Below the pieces are notes generated by a model, which was not told where the DNA came from, made no database searches, and saw only the letters and a list, made by a program, of their open reading frames with translations. The translations under genes were made by a program, and so were the position numbers. 29,161 bases of DNA from SCTD01 sp046593875 (GTDB taxonomy: Bacteria; Actinomycetota; Actinomycetes; Mycobacteriales; SCTD01): the NCBI GenBank assembly GCA_046593875.1, contig JBKJQQ010000072.1:1-29161 (forward strand). The letters run 5' to 3'. Numbering within the stretch: position 1 is the stretch's first letter; every line of letters begins with the position of its first letter. This document shows, one piece after another, positions 15,873 through 23,704 of the stretch.

Positions 15873-16793
15873 GTGCGGGTCTTCGCCACGCTCGTGGTGC
15901 TGTCCCTGCTGGCCGTCGTGGTCGTCCGCGCCTTCGGACTGGAGCGCGGCTCCGCGCTGGCGCTGCTCGTCGGTGCGCTGCCCCTGACGCTGCTACCGGC
16001 CTACGCGGTGCTCGTCCTGGCCGCGGCCCTGCGGCGCCGGCTGCTCGCGGCGGGGGCTGCTGCTCTGGTGGTCGCCCATCTGCTGGTGATCGCGCCGGCG
16101 CTGGGGGCGGACGCCCTGCCGTCCGGCGCGGCACAGGCCCCGCGGCTGCGGGTCGTCACCGCCAACCTCTACGTGCTGAACCCCGACCCCGAGACGGCGG
16201 GACGGGCGCTGCTGGCGCTGCGACCCGACGTCCTGGTCGTGCCGGAGCTCTCCGCGGAGGGCCTGGCCGGGCTGCGTGCCGCCGGACTGATGGACGCGCT
16301 GCCGTACGACGTCGTCGACCTGGACGGCCGCCGCGAGACGGTCGGGCTGTTCAGCCGCCTGCCGCTGCGGGACATCACCAGCCGCGCCGCCGCCGCCCGG
16401 ACGCTGCCCCGGGCCACCGTCACGGTCGGCGGGCAGGACGTGCGTGTCCTGACGGCGCACCCGCTCCCGCCGATCTCGGTCTTCTCCGACTTCTGGCGCG
16501 CCTCGCTGCAGGACCTGCGTGACGAGGCCGTCGACGTCGACCTGCCGCTGGTCGTCGCCGGCGACCTGAACGCCGACCGCGACCACGCGGCCTTCCGCGA
16601 CCTGCTCGCCATCGGCCTGCGCGACGCGCACGACAGCCGCGGACGCGGGCTCGCGCGCACCTGGCCGGCCGGGGCGCCGCTCCTGCACCTGGACCACGTC
16701 CTGGTCCGCGGCCCGGTCGTCCTGGACGTCCGCGAGGTGCGGATCCCCGGCAGCGACCACCTCGCGGTCGTCGCCGACCTCGCCGTCCTCTAG
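15873..16793 (+). CDS. Membrane-anchored endonuclease/exonuclease/phosphatase-family protein
   Basis: About 306 residues. The start is uncertain: GTG 15873 gives MRVFATLVVLSLLAVVVV; TTG 15861 is the other option, and no ATG exists. Three membrane helices at about 4-20, 28-52 and 57-78 precede a soluble EEP domain, probably outside the membrane. Catalytic residues are complete: Asn98 (TANLY), Glu125 (VVPELS), His196 (TAHPLPP), Asp231/Asn233 (GDLNA), Asp274-His275 (LDHVL) and SDH at 294-296. Relatives cleave phosphodiesters of nucleic acids, nucleotides or lipids. The TAG overlaps the stop of the facing ABC gene at CTAG (16790-16793). Confidence 0.86.
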   Translation: MRVFATLVVLSLLAVVVVRAFGLERGSALALLVGALPLTLLPAYAVLVLAAALRRRLLAAGAAALVVAHLLVIAPALGADALPSGAAQAPRLRVVTANLYVLNPDPETAGRALLALRPDVLVVPELSAEGLAGLRAAGLMDALPYDVVDLDGRRETVGLFSRLPLRDITSRAAAARTLPRATVTVGGQDVRVLTAHPLPPISVFSDFWRASLQDLRDEAVDVDLPLVVAGDLNADRDHAAFRDLLAIGLRDAHDSRGRGLARTWPAGAPLLHLDHVLVRGPVVLDVREVRIPGSDHLAVVADLAVL

Positions 16794-17581
16794 AAGGCCT
16801 CGGCGCGCGCGGTGAAGCGGCCCTCGCGCTGCTCGACCACCAGCGGCAGGCCGAAGGCGCGGGACAGCAGCGGACCGGTGAGCACCTCGGCCACCGGACC
16901 GGCGGCGATCGAGCGGCCACGGGACAGCAGCAGCGCGTGGGTGGTGCCGACCGGCACCTCCTCGACGTGGTGGGTGACCAGCACGGTCGGCGGCGCGTCC
17001 TCGTCCGCCGCCAGCCGGGTCAGCAGGCGCAGCAGGGCCTCTCGCGCACCGAGGTCGAGACCGGCCGCCGGCTCGTCGAGCAGCAGCAGCTCGGGGTCGG
17101 TCATCAGGGCGCGGGCCAGCAGCACCCGCTTGCGCTCGCCCTCGGACAGCGTCCCGAAGCGACGGTCGGCGAAGGCCCGCAGCCCCATCCGGCCGAGCAG
17201 CTCCTGCGCCCGCGCGACGTCAGCCGGCTCGTAGCGCTCCGACCAGCGGCCGACCACGCCGTACGCCGCCGTGACGATGACGTCCAGCGCCTTCTCGTGC
17301 GGCGGGATGCGGTCGCTCAGCGAGGAGCTGGACAGCCCGACCCGGGTGCGCAGCTCGCCGAGGTCGGCGGCGCCGAAGCGCTCCCCCAGCAGGTCGACCG
17401 TCCCGCGGGACGGAAACAGGGACGCACCCGCGACGTGCAGCAGCGTGCTCTTGCCGGCGCCGTTGGGGCCGAGGACCACCCAGCGCTCGCCGTCGCTGAC
17501 CGTCCAGTCGACGTCGGCGAGCAGCGTCGAGCCGTCCCGGACGACGGCGACACCGGACATCTGCAGCACGGGCTCGGGCAT
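16790..17581 (-). CDS. ABC transporter ATP-binding protein, orphan
   Basis: A 263-aa ATPase. Walker A GPNGAGKST is at 38-46. LSEGERKRVLLARAL is the signature loop, LLLLDEPAAGLD is Walker B with the catalytic Glu, and VTHHVEEVP is the H-loop. It resembles single ABC ATPases of the ModF/PhnL-like or iron-uptake type. No permease gene is adjacent, so its partner is elsewhere or it works without one. ATG 17581 is chosen because homology begins at PVLQMSGVAVV. TACCTT lies 7 nt upstream, with no Shine-Dalgarno, so a leaderless transcript is likely. The start is divergent from the crotonase gene (64 bp between). Confidence 0.9.
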   Translation of the reverse strand: MPEPVLQMSGVAVVRDGSTLLADVDWTVSDGERWVVLGPNGAGKSTLLHVAGASLFPSRGTVDLLGERFGAADLGELRTRVGLSSSSLSDRIPPHEKALDVIVTAAYGVVGRWSERYEPADVARAQELLGRMGLRAFADRRFGTLSEGERKRVLLARALMTDPELLLLDEPAAGLDLGAREALLRLLTRLAADEDAPPTVLVTHHVEEVPVGTTHALLLSRGRSIAAGPVAEVLTGPLLSRAFGLPLVVEQREGRFTARAEAF

Positions 17582-17588
17582 CGCCGCG

Positions 17589-17594
17589 AAGGTA
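17589..17594 (-). promoter_or_regulatory. -10 box TACCTT, leaderless start of the ABC gene
   Basis: On the minus strand TACCTT lies 7 nt before ATG 17581, with no Shine-Dalgarno between. Transcription would begin at or next to the start codon. Confidence 0.5.
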
Positions 17595-17633
17595 ACCCGC
17601 CCGGCCTGCTGCGCTCTGCCGACCCGCCGCTGG

Positions 17634-17639
17634 AACACT
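17634..17639 (+). promoter_or_regulatory. -10 box AACACT, leaderless start of the crotonase gene
   Basis: AACACT lies 6 nt before ATG 17646, without a Shine-Dalgarno. It faces the ABC promoter across a 64-bp gap. Confidence 0.4.
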
Positions 17640-17645
17640 GGGTCC

Positions 17646-18482
17646 ATGACCTACCGCTGCTTCGACGTCGAGATCACCGACCAGGTCGCCCATGTGCGCC
17701 TGTCCCGCCCGGACGAGCTGAACACCATGACGCCGGACTTCTGGCGCGAGCTGCCGGAGATCGTCACCGGCATCAGCGATGACGCGAGCGCCCGCGTCGT
17801 CGTGATCAGCAGCACCGGCAAGCACTTCAGCGCCGGCATGGACCTGTCGGTCTTCATGGGCGGCGAGCTCAGCGGCGAGGACGCCGAGCCGGGGCGGCGC
17901 AACGCCCGGCTGCGCTCCAACGCCAAGGTCCTGCAGTGGTCCTTCACCGCGCTGGAGAAGGCGCGCGTGCCGGTGCTCGCGGCGGTGCAGGGCGGCGTCA
18001 TCGGCGGTGCCGTCGACCTCGTGACCGCCTGCGACATGCGGTACGCCAGCGCCGACGCGTTCTTCTGCGTCCAGGAGATCAACATCGGCATGACCGCCGA
18101 CGTCGGCACCCTGCAGCGCCTGGGGAAGGTGACCTCGGAGGGCTTCGCCCGCGAGATGGCCTACACCGGTAGGCGCTACCCGGCGGCGCGGCTGCACGAG
18201 GTCGGCCTGGTGCAGGAGGTCTACCCGGACGCCGACGCGCTGCTCGAGGGCGTGCTCGAGACCGCGAGGGAGATCGCGAGCAAGAGCCCGCTGGCGATCT
18301 GGGGCACCAAGGTCGCGATGAACTACGCGCGCGACCACTCCGTCGACGACAGCCTCGACCAGATCGCGACGTGGCAGTCGGGCATGTTCCAGCCGGCGGA
18401 CATGCTGGAGGCCTTCACCGCCAAGAGCGAGAAGCGGCCCGCGGTGTTCCCGGAGCTGCTGCCGCAGCCGCGCGGGCTGTGA
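17646..18482 (+). CDS. Crotonase-family protein, dienoyl-CoA isomerase-like
   Basis: A 278-aa enoyl-CoA hydratase/isomerase superfamily protein. The first oxyanion segment is FSAGMDL at 61-67, and the second is GGVIGGAVDLVTACD at 116-130. Asp124, Glu144 (CVQEINIG) and Asp152 (TADVGTLQRL) match the acid triad of delta3,5-delta2,4-dienoyl-CoA isomerase; plain hydratases have a second Glu and lack TADVGTLQR. It should therefore move double bonds during oxidation of unsaturated fatty acids. The C-terminal helices (SGMFQPADMLEAFTAKSEK) are normal for crotonases. ATG 17646 agrees with both homology and the promoter spacing. Confidence 0.9.
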   Translation: MTYRCFDVEITDQVAHVRLSRPDELNTMTPDFWRELPEIVTGISDDASARVVVISSTGKHFSAGMDLSVFMGGELSGEDAEPGRRNARLRSNAKVLQWSFTALEKARVPVLAAVQGGVIGGAVDLVTACDMRYASADAFFCVQEINIGMTADVGTLQRLGKVTSEGFAREMAYTGRRYPAARLHEVGLVQEVYPDADALLEGVLETAREIASKSPLAIWGTKVAMNYARDHSVDDSLDQIATWQSGMFQPADMLEAFTAKSEKRPAVFPELLPQPRGL

Positions 18483-18487
18483 CCGGT

Positions 18488-18493
18488 TAGGTT
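18488..18493 (+). promoter_or_regulatory. -10 box TAGGTT, leaderless start of the ABM gene
   Basis: TAGGTT is followed by six bases and then ATG 18500, so the ABM gene probably has its own promoter in addition to read-through from the crotonase gene 17 bp upstream. Confidence 0.5.
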
Positions 18494-18499
18494 CAGCCC

Positions 18500-18826
18500 A
18501 TGAGCGAAGTCGTTGCCGTGGTCCATGTCCGCGCCGCCGAGGGCAAGGTCGACGAGGTGATCGCTGCCTTCACGACCTGCATCGAGAAGACGCACGAGGA
18601 ACAGGGCTGCCTCAACTACGCGCTGCACCGCGATGCGGCCGATGCCAACCACCTCGTCCTGATCGAGCGCTGGCGCTCGCAGGCCGACCTCGACGCGCAC
18701 ATGGGTCAGCCGTACGTCGCCGACCTGTTCGCGGCCGCCGGGACGCCGGGGCTGCTGGCGGCCCCGGCCGAGCTGGCCTTCACCAGCCCGCTCGGGATCG
18801 GCACCGCCAAGGGCAGCCTCGGCTGA
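18500..18826 (+). CDS. ABM-domain protein, putative quinol monooxygenase
   Basis: This gene encodes 108 residues forming one antibiotic-biosynthesis-monooxygenase (dimeric alpha/beta barrel) domain. VVAVVHVRAAEGKVDEVIAA opens it; EEQGCLNYALHRDAADANH and LIERWRSQADLDAHMGQPYV follow the YgiN pattern. Small relatives such as YgiN oxidise quinols without a bound cofactor; others have unknown roles. The position after a crotonase gene with a 17-bp gap suggests cotranscription, in addition to its own -10 box. Confidence 0.85.
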   Translation: MSEVVAVVHVRAAEGKVDEVIAAFTTCIEKTHEEQGCLNYALHRDAADANHLVLIERWRSQADLDAHMGQPYVADLFAAAGTPGLLAAPAELAFTSPLGIGTAKGSLG

Positions 18827-18842
18827 CGGTGACGTCGAACCC

Positions 18843-19022
18843 GTGACGCGCCTGTGCGAGGACTGCGGCCAGCACGCCGAGTGGCAGTTGTCGTCGGTGC
18901 GCGAGAGCGCCGTGCCGCCCGACACGACCGAGACGGCGGCGTGCCACGAGCACCGTCTGGACGCCACCGAGAACCTGCTCAGCCAGTACGGCAACGTGAC
19001 GGTCGTCGAGACCCTCGGCTAG
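18843..19022 (+). CDS. Small Cys/His protein (59 aa), unknown function
   Basis: GTG 18843 opens 59 codons ending in TAG 19020-19022, 16 bp after the ABM stop. The protein reads TRLCEDCGQHAEWQLSSVRE, later AACHEHRLD, and ends TVVETLG. C5-x2-C8-x2-H11 and C34-H35-x-H37 could form one zinc site. Third positions are GC-rich and the frame is clean, which supports a real gene. The pattern resembles short actinobacterial zinc-ribbon proteins, but I do not know a family. It converges on the subtilisin gene with 18 bp between stops. Confidence 0.65.
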   Translation: MTRLCEDCGQHAEWQLSSVRESAVPPDTTETAACHEHRLDATENLLSQYGNVTVVETLG

Positions 19023-19040
19023 GGCCGGCGTCCCTCAGGG

Positions 19041-20597
19041 TCAGCGGCTGTGCTTCCAGCGGAAGCCCGGGAAGACCTTCGAGAGCGGCTGGCGCGCCTT
19101 GACCTGCGCGGCGGCCACGAGGGCAGCAGGCACGTCCACCAGGCCGTAGCCGGCCTCGATGTCCCGGCCCTTGGCCTGCCGGTCCTTGGCCGTGCCGGCG
19201 AGGATCACCTGAACCTGGGTCGGCGTGAGGTCGGGGTTGGCCTGCAGCAGCAGGGCGACGACGCCCGCGATGTGCGGAGCGGCCATGGAGGTGCCGTTCA
19301 GCGAGCCGTAGAGCGCGTAGTTCGCGGCGACGTCGGCGGGGGTGGCTCCCTCGCCGCCGTAGCTGCCCGGCGTGAGGACGCAGGGGGCGGCTCCCAGCTC
19401 CTTCGGAGCGCATCCCTTGCCGATGGCTCCGACGAAGCTCGGGGACACGGTTGACACGATCTCGACGCCGGGGGCGGCGATGTCGACGGCCGCTCCCCGG
19501 CTGGAGAACGTGGCTATGTCGTTCGCCGCCGGGTTGCCGCAGCCCTGGGTCTTGGCGCCGGGCTTGCAGGACGCCGCGACCGAGATGACTTCGGGCAGGC
19601 CATTGGGGACCTTCTTGGCCGAGACGTCGTCCTTGGCCCCGCCGTTGCCGGCGGAGAAGACGGTGATCATGCCGGCCCTGTCGACCTTGGTGATGATCGC
19701 GGCGAGGGGGTCGTAGCCGGGCTTGCCGTAGAACAGGTCCTCAGGGCTGAGGCCCCAGCTGTTGGTGTTGATCGCGATGCCCCGGGCGCCGAACTCCTTG
19801 TCCTTGTGGTGGCGCAGCAGCCAGTCGAAGGCGGCGATCGCGTTGCGCTCCCAGCCTGCGTCGTTGACCGCACCCTGGATCGGGCCGGCAGCGATGCGCA
19901 GATCGACCAGCTTGGCGGCGGGAGCGACGCCGCGGTTGTCGTTGCTGCGCTTCTGCGCGGCCGCCCCGTTGCCGGCCACGATGCCCGCCACGTGCGTGCC
20001 GTGGCCGATGTCGTCGGTGCGCGCGCTGTCCCCGGTGGCCAGCGCGAAGCTGTCGAGCTGACCGGCGTCCAGGAGCAGGTCGGCGGCGTGCGCCAGCTCG
20101 AAGTTGCGGTGCGTCACGACCTGGCCGAGCAGGTCGGGGTGCATGTCGGCGATGCCGGTGTCCAGCACGGCGACGGTCGAGCCGGTGCCGTCCACCGACG
20201 GCCGCACCACGTTGCCGGTGCGCGTCTTGACGGTGGCCGCCTTGTCCAGCACGGCCCGGTCGGCGCCGATGTACTTCACCGACTCCGCGAGGTTCAGCTC
20301 GATCCGGCGCTCGGGTCGCGCCGACACCACGGCGCCGCTGCGCAGCAGCGCCTGGACGGCCGACAGCGGGGCGGTCACGGCGAGCGAGTCGATGGTCTCG
20401 AAGGCCACGGCCGAGGTGACGCCCAGCGAGAGCAGGCGGCTCTCCAGCGCGGCGGCGCGCTGGCCCTCGGCCAGCTTCAGCACGTAGCGACCGGACACGG
20501 TGTCGGCCGGCGCAGCGGGCGTCAGCGCGTAGGCGCCGGACGCGGCTCCGACGGAGACGGCCGCGACGACGGCGAGCAGGAGACGGGGCGAACGCAC
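19041..20597 (-). CDS. Secreted subtilisin-like serine protease (S8)
   Basis: A 518-aa exported protease. GTG 20597, seven bases after GAGGAG, opens the signal peptide RSPRLLLAVVAAVSVGAA. Residues 35-105 form an I9-type propeptide (GRYVLKLAEGQ to PERRIELN). The catalytic domain has Asp146 (VAVLDTGI), His199 (GHGTHVAG), the oxyanion Asn region NTNSWG and Ser437 (GTSMAAPHIAG), so the triad is intact. Four cysteines in the second half (CKPG, QGCG, KGCAP, APCVL) may form disulfides. The short tail FPGFRWKHSR follows directly after the domain; there is no anchor, so it is probably released. Confidence 0.93.
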   Translation of the reverse strand: MRSPRLLLAVVAAVSVGAASGAYALTPAAPADTVSGRYVLKLAEGQRAAALESRLLSLGVTSAVAFETIDSLAVTAPLSAVQALLRSGAVVSARPERRIELNLAESVKYIGADRAVLDKAATVKTRTGNVVRPSVDGTGSTVAVLDTGIADMHPDLLGQVVTHRNFELAHAADLLLDAGQLDSFALATGDSARTDDIGHGTHVAGIVAGNGAAAQKRSNDNRGVAPAAKLVDLRIAAGPIQGAVNDAGWERNAIAAFDWLLRHHKDKEFGARGIAINTNSWGLSPEDLFYGKPGYDPLAAIITKVDRAGMITVFSAGNGGAKDDVSAKKVPNGLPEVISVAASCKPGAKTQGCGNPAANDIATFSSRGAAVDIAAPGVEIVSTVSPSFVGAIGKGCAPKELGAAPCVLTPGSYGGEGATPADVAANYALYGSLNGTSMAAPHIAGVVALLLQANPDLTPTQVQVILAGTAKDRQAKGRDIEAGYGLVDVPAALVAAAQVKARQPLSKVFPGFRWKHSR

Positions 20598-20687
20598 GAA
20601 GAGCTCCTCGACAGGCACCGGGGGTGGTGTCAGAGGTGTTCGACGCGATGCGTCCACTCCCCTCCCTCGGCCTGGTCCGAAGTTCGC

Positions 20688-20930
20688 TCAGCCGTAGCGG
20701 TGGTTCTTGGTGCCGCTCTTGACGTGGTCGGCCTCGCGGGTGCAGCTGCGGCCGCCCATGTTGCGATGGCCGCACAGGCCCTCGGCGACCGCCGGCTCGA
20801 CCGGGGCCGCCGCCTCCTTGCGCGGCGCGGGGCGGGCCTGGGTGGAGGGCCGCGGGGCGGCGGGCGCCGCCTTCTCGGCCGCGGTGCGGCGCGCTTCGCG
20901 CAGGGCTCTCATGGCGTCGACCTTGCTCAT
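20688..20930 (-). CDS. Small basic protein with C-terminal Cys/His motif, unknown function
   Basis: This gene encodes 80 residues. The N-terminal half is a charged helix (SKVDAMRALREARRTAAEK), followed by a Pro/Ala-rich linker. The C-terminus carries LCGHRNMGGRSCTREADH and ends KNHRYG. C-G-H...C...H could bind a metal. I recognise no family of known function, but the sharp contrast between the low-complexity linker and the ordered tail suggests a conserved C-terminal module. TAGGCT lies 6 nt before ATG 20930. It is divergent from the DUF3099 gene. Confidence 0.72.
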   Translation of the reverse strand: MSKVDAMRALREARRTAAEKAAPAAPRPSTQARPAPRKEAAAPVEPAVAEGLCGHRNMGGRSCTREADHVKSGTKNHRYG

Positions 20931-20936
20931 GACGGC

Positions 20937-20942
20937 AGCCTA
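20937..20942 (-). promoter_or_regulatory. -10 box TAGGCT, leaderless start of the 80-aa protein gene
   Basis: On the minus strand TAGGCT is followed by six bases and ATG 20930, with no Shine-Dalgarno between. Confidence 0.5.
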
Positions 20943-21069
20943 GGAGCCAGGGCCGGACGACGGCCACGGGCCGCGTCTGCCCCGGCGTGCGCCGACGGCC
21001 GGACAGGCGCAGAATGGACCAGGCGCCCCCACTGACCCGCAGGGGTGCAGCGCCCGGCAGGAGGCCCTC

Positions 21070-21402
21070 GTGCGGCAGGACCGCTCGGCTCCCGAGGTCG
21101 CCGTCGTCACCGCGGCGCGGCTCAGCCACACCGACGACATCTCACTGCGACAGCGGCGCTACGTCATCACGCAGAGCTGCCGCATCGCCTGCGTCGTGCT
21201 GGCCACGATGCTCCCGGTCTCCCTGGCCTGGAAGGGCGTCTTCATGTTCGGCGCCCTTGCGCTGCCGTGGTTCGGCGTCGTGATGGCCAACGCCGGCCCG
21301 ACGGTCAGCCGCGGCAAGAAGACCGCGCTGGTGAGCCGCCCCGAGCCGCTCGAGCCGGTCCGCATCGCCCTCGAGCCCGGTCGGGTCATCGACCAGGACT
21401 GA
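21070..21402 (+). CDS. DUF3099-family small membrane protein
   Basis: This gene encodes 110 residues from GTG 21070, with a full AGGAGG at 21059-21064. The N-terminal TAARLSHTDDISLRQRRYVI is the recognisable DUF3099 part. Two membrane helices follow at about 34-52 and 57-74, then a short polar tail ending VIDQD. The family is common in actinobacteria and has no known role. Its stop is only 2 bp from the stop of the facing SDR gene. Confidence 0.83.
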   Translation: MRQDRSAPEVAVVTAARLSHTDDISLRQRRYVITQSCRIACVVLATMLPVSLAWKGVFMFGALALPWFGVVMANAGPTVSRGKKTALVSRPEPLEPVRIALEPGRVIDQD

Positions 21403-21404
21403 GG

Positions 21405-22130
21405 TCAGCTGCGCAGGTAGCTCGCGCCGTTGACGTCGAGCACTGCGCCGGTCGACCAGAACGCCTGCTCGCTGGCCAGGAAGAGCACCGCCGCGGCGAC
21501 CTCGTCCGGCGTCGCCACCCGGCCGGCCGGGCTCTGCGCGCGGACGGCGTCGCCGCGCGGCCCGTCCAGGACGTGCTGGGCCATGTCGGTCTCGACGAAG
21601 CCGGGAAGCACGCTGCCGACCGCGATGCCGTACGGCGCGAGCGCGACCGCGAGCGACTGGCCCATGGCGGTCAGGCCCGCCTTGGCGGCGGCGTAGGCGA
21701 CGGCGGTCGGCTCGCCGCGGGACGCCCCGCGCGAGCCGACGTTGACGACGCGACCGTGCTCGGAGGCCTGCAGGTGGGGCAGTGCGCAGAAGACCACGTT
21801 GGCCGGGCCGAGCAGGTCGACGTCGACCGTGCGGCGCCAGTTCGCCTGCCACTGCGCGTAGGTGGCGGTCAGCGGGTCGAGCTCCTCGTAGACGCCGGCG
21901 TTGTTGACCACCACGTCGAGCCCGCCGAGCCGGTCGGCCGCCTCGGCGACGAACCGCTCGACGGCGTCGGCGTCCGACACGTCACCGGCGACCGCGACGG
22001 CCCCCGGGACGTCGAGCTCGGTGCCCTTCGTGCTGTGCACGGCGACGCGGTCGCCCCGCGCGGCGAAGGCTTCGCTGATGGCCCGGCCGATGCCGCGCGA
22101 CCCGCCGGTGACCAGGACCCTGCGGCTCAC
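21405..22130 (-). CDS. SDR family oxidoreductase
   Basis: A 241-aa short-chain dehydrogenase from GTG 22130, overlapping the TGA of the upstream LVIVD gene (GTGA). TGGSRGIG is at 8-15, NNAG at 76-79, Ser133, Tyr146 and Lys150. The Ser/Thr/Lys-rich end of strand 2 (VHSTKG) favours NADP, as in FabG-like enzymes. FLASEQAFWSTGAVLDVNGA near the C-terminus is typical of 3-oxoacyl-reductase-like SDRs. Coupling to a secreted protein gene is odd; no common pathway is evident. Confidence 0.92.
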   Translation of the reverse strand: MSRRVLVTGGSRGIGRAISEAFAARGDRVAVHSTKGTELDVPGAVAVAGDVSDADAVERFVAEAADRLGGLDVVVNNAGVYEELDPLTATYAQWQANWRRTVDVDLLGPANVVFCALPHLQASEHGRVVNVGSRGASRGEPTAVAYAAAKAGLTAMGQSLAVALAPYGIAVGSVLPGFVETDMAQHVLDGPRGDAVRAQSPAGRVATPDEVAAAVLFLASEQAFWSTGAVLDVNGASYLRS

Positions 22131-23608
22131 CGCTTCGGCCAGGCGCCGTTCGTGAGGCGGACGTTGTAGAAGCCGCTGTTGCCGTCGGTGTACCAGATCT
22201 CGTTGCGCGCGATGTCGAAGGCGGGCGCGCTCATCGCGTACGCCCCGCTCTCACGCGGGTTGGTCCCGGGCAGCGCGGGCTTGTTGAAGTAGGCGATCTC
22301 GCGGGGCTTCTCGGGGTTGCGGATGTCGAAGACACGCAGCCCGGACAGGATGAAGCTGCAGGCGACGATCGTCGGGTCCTTGCGCGACGGCACCGCGCAG
22401 TAGTGGCCGGCGTAGCCCTGCAAACCGTTCTGCGCCTGCGGGTCGTCCTTCTGCTCGTCGCGGCGCGCGGCCGGCTGGTGCACCTCGAGGCGCAGGTTCG
22501 AGACGACCTTCGGCTTGTTCTCGTCGTCGATGTCGATGATGCGGGCCGCGCCGACCGGCGACATCGGGTCGTACGACGTGACGTTGCGCGCGAACTCGTC
22601 CACCTCGACGAGGTACTTCCGGCCCTTGATCGTCACGGGCAGGGCGTTCTGGCCGATGCTGACCTCGGGCCAGGTGAGGCCGGACACCTCCGCGACCTGC
22701 GGGTCGGGCTTGCGCGCCTGGATCTGCGAGACATCCAGGATCGTGACGCCCTGACGTACGAGGTCGGTGGTGTAGAGCCGGTTGCCGTCGTCCGACAGGC
22801 CCATGCCGTGGACGCGGTAGGCCTCGGTGCGCCAGAGCATCGACGGGCGGGAGGGGTCGGTCAGGTCGATGGCGACCACGAGCGGACGGGAGGTCGCGGC
22901 GACCCAGTACGTCTTGCCATCGGGCGAGAAGCCGCTCTCGTGGCCCAGGATGCCGAGCGGCGACGTCGACTTCAGCACCGGCTGGCGGCAGTCCTGGGAG
23001 ACGTCGAAGACGTCGACGACCCCGGGCATGGTGGTCGGGTAGCCCATGACGGCGACCAGCAGGCCGCGCTTCTCGTTGAGGTTGAGCGACTCGTGCGGCG
23101 ACTGCATCGCCACCGTGCGCAGCGTGTTGACGTGCACCGGCTTGGCCGGGTCGGTCATGTCCAGGACGTAGACGCCGGTCGTGGCCGTGCCGGCCTTGGC
23201 GACGTCCTTGGGGAACAGCAGGGTGCTGTCGTAGTAGGCGCAGGTGCGGCCGGTCTTGTCGGTGTAGCGGAAGACCTTGTAGCCGCCCGTGGTGCCGGAC
23301 TTCGCCACCTGGACGGCGTTGCAGGTGTAGCCCTTGGCCGCACGCCCGCTCGCGTAGTCCGCGGCCGAGACGCGGCCCTGCCGGCCCGTCTCGGGCATCG
23401 ACCCGGGGCCGCACGTGGCGCGGGGAGTGGCGCCGGCGACCTTCGCCTCACCCGCCGCAGCGTCCGCTGGTGCCGCGCCGTGCGACGCGACGTAGGCGCT
23501 GACGTCGGCCAGGTCGACGGGCGTGAGGCCGGCGCTGGCGGCGACGGTCCCCGCGGCCAGCGTGGCGAGGCAGGTGGTGGCCGCGATCAGGCGGACGGTG
23601 GTGCGCAC
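22127..23608 (-). CDS. Secreted LVIVD-repeat beta-propeller protein
   Basis: A 493-aa exported protein. GTG 23608, preceded by AAGGAG, opens a signal peptide with likely cleavage near ASA (about 24-26). The mature part has repeated strands of LVIVD type: VYVLDMTDPAKPVHV, VVDVFDVSQDCRQPV, VVAIDLTDPSRPSML, VTILDVSQIQARKPD, ARIIDIDDENKPKVV and LRVFDIRNPEKPREI. This is consistent with a beta-propeller of six or more blades. Six cysteines may form disulfides. The function of such proteins is unknown; they are often surface or exported. It reads into the SDR gene with a 4-bp overlap. A pair of direct repeats lies upstream. Confidence 0.86.
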   Translation of the reverse strand: MRTTVRLIAATTCLATLAAGTVAASAGLTPVDLADVSAYVASHGAAPADAAAGEAKVAGATPRATCGPGSMPETGRQGRVSAADYASGRAAKGYTCNAVQVAKSGTTGGYKVFRYTDKTGRTCAYYDSTLLFPKDVAKAGTATTGVYVLDMTDPAKPVHVNTLRTVAMQSPHESLNLNEKRGLLVAVMGYPTTMPGVVDVFDVSQDCRQPVLKSTSPLGILGHESGFSPDGKTYWVAATSRPLVVAIDLTDPSRPSMLWRTEAYRVHGMGLSDDGNRLYTTDLVRQGVTILDVSQIQARKPDPQVAEVSGLTWPEVSIGQNALPVTIKGRKYLVEVDEFARNVTSYDPMSPVGAARIIDIDDENKPKVVSNLRLEVHQPAARRDEQKDDPQAQNGLQGYAGHYCAVPSRKDPTIVACSFILSGLRVFDIRNPEKPREIAYFNKPALPGTNPRESGAYAMSAPAFDIARNEIWYTDGNSGFYNVRLTNGAWPKR

Positions 23609-23643
23609 GGCGGTGCTCCTTCGACGGGGTCGGGGGCTGTCTT

Positions 23644-23669
23644 CGACACCTGCATGCACGACACCTGCA
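23644..23669 (-). repeat. Two 11-bp direct repeats upstream of the LVIVD gene
   Basis: CGACACCTGCA occurs at 23644-23654 and again at 23659-23669 (15-bp period), 36-61 bp before GTG 23608 and inside the 96-bp gap to the HNH gene. It could be a tandem operator, because the spacing is about one and a half helical turns. No regulator can be named. Confidence 0.4.
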
Positions 23670-23704
23670 ACAACCCGTCCGCGGTCCTGGTCGAGGTGCA
23701 GCCC

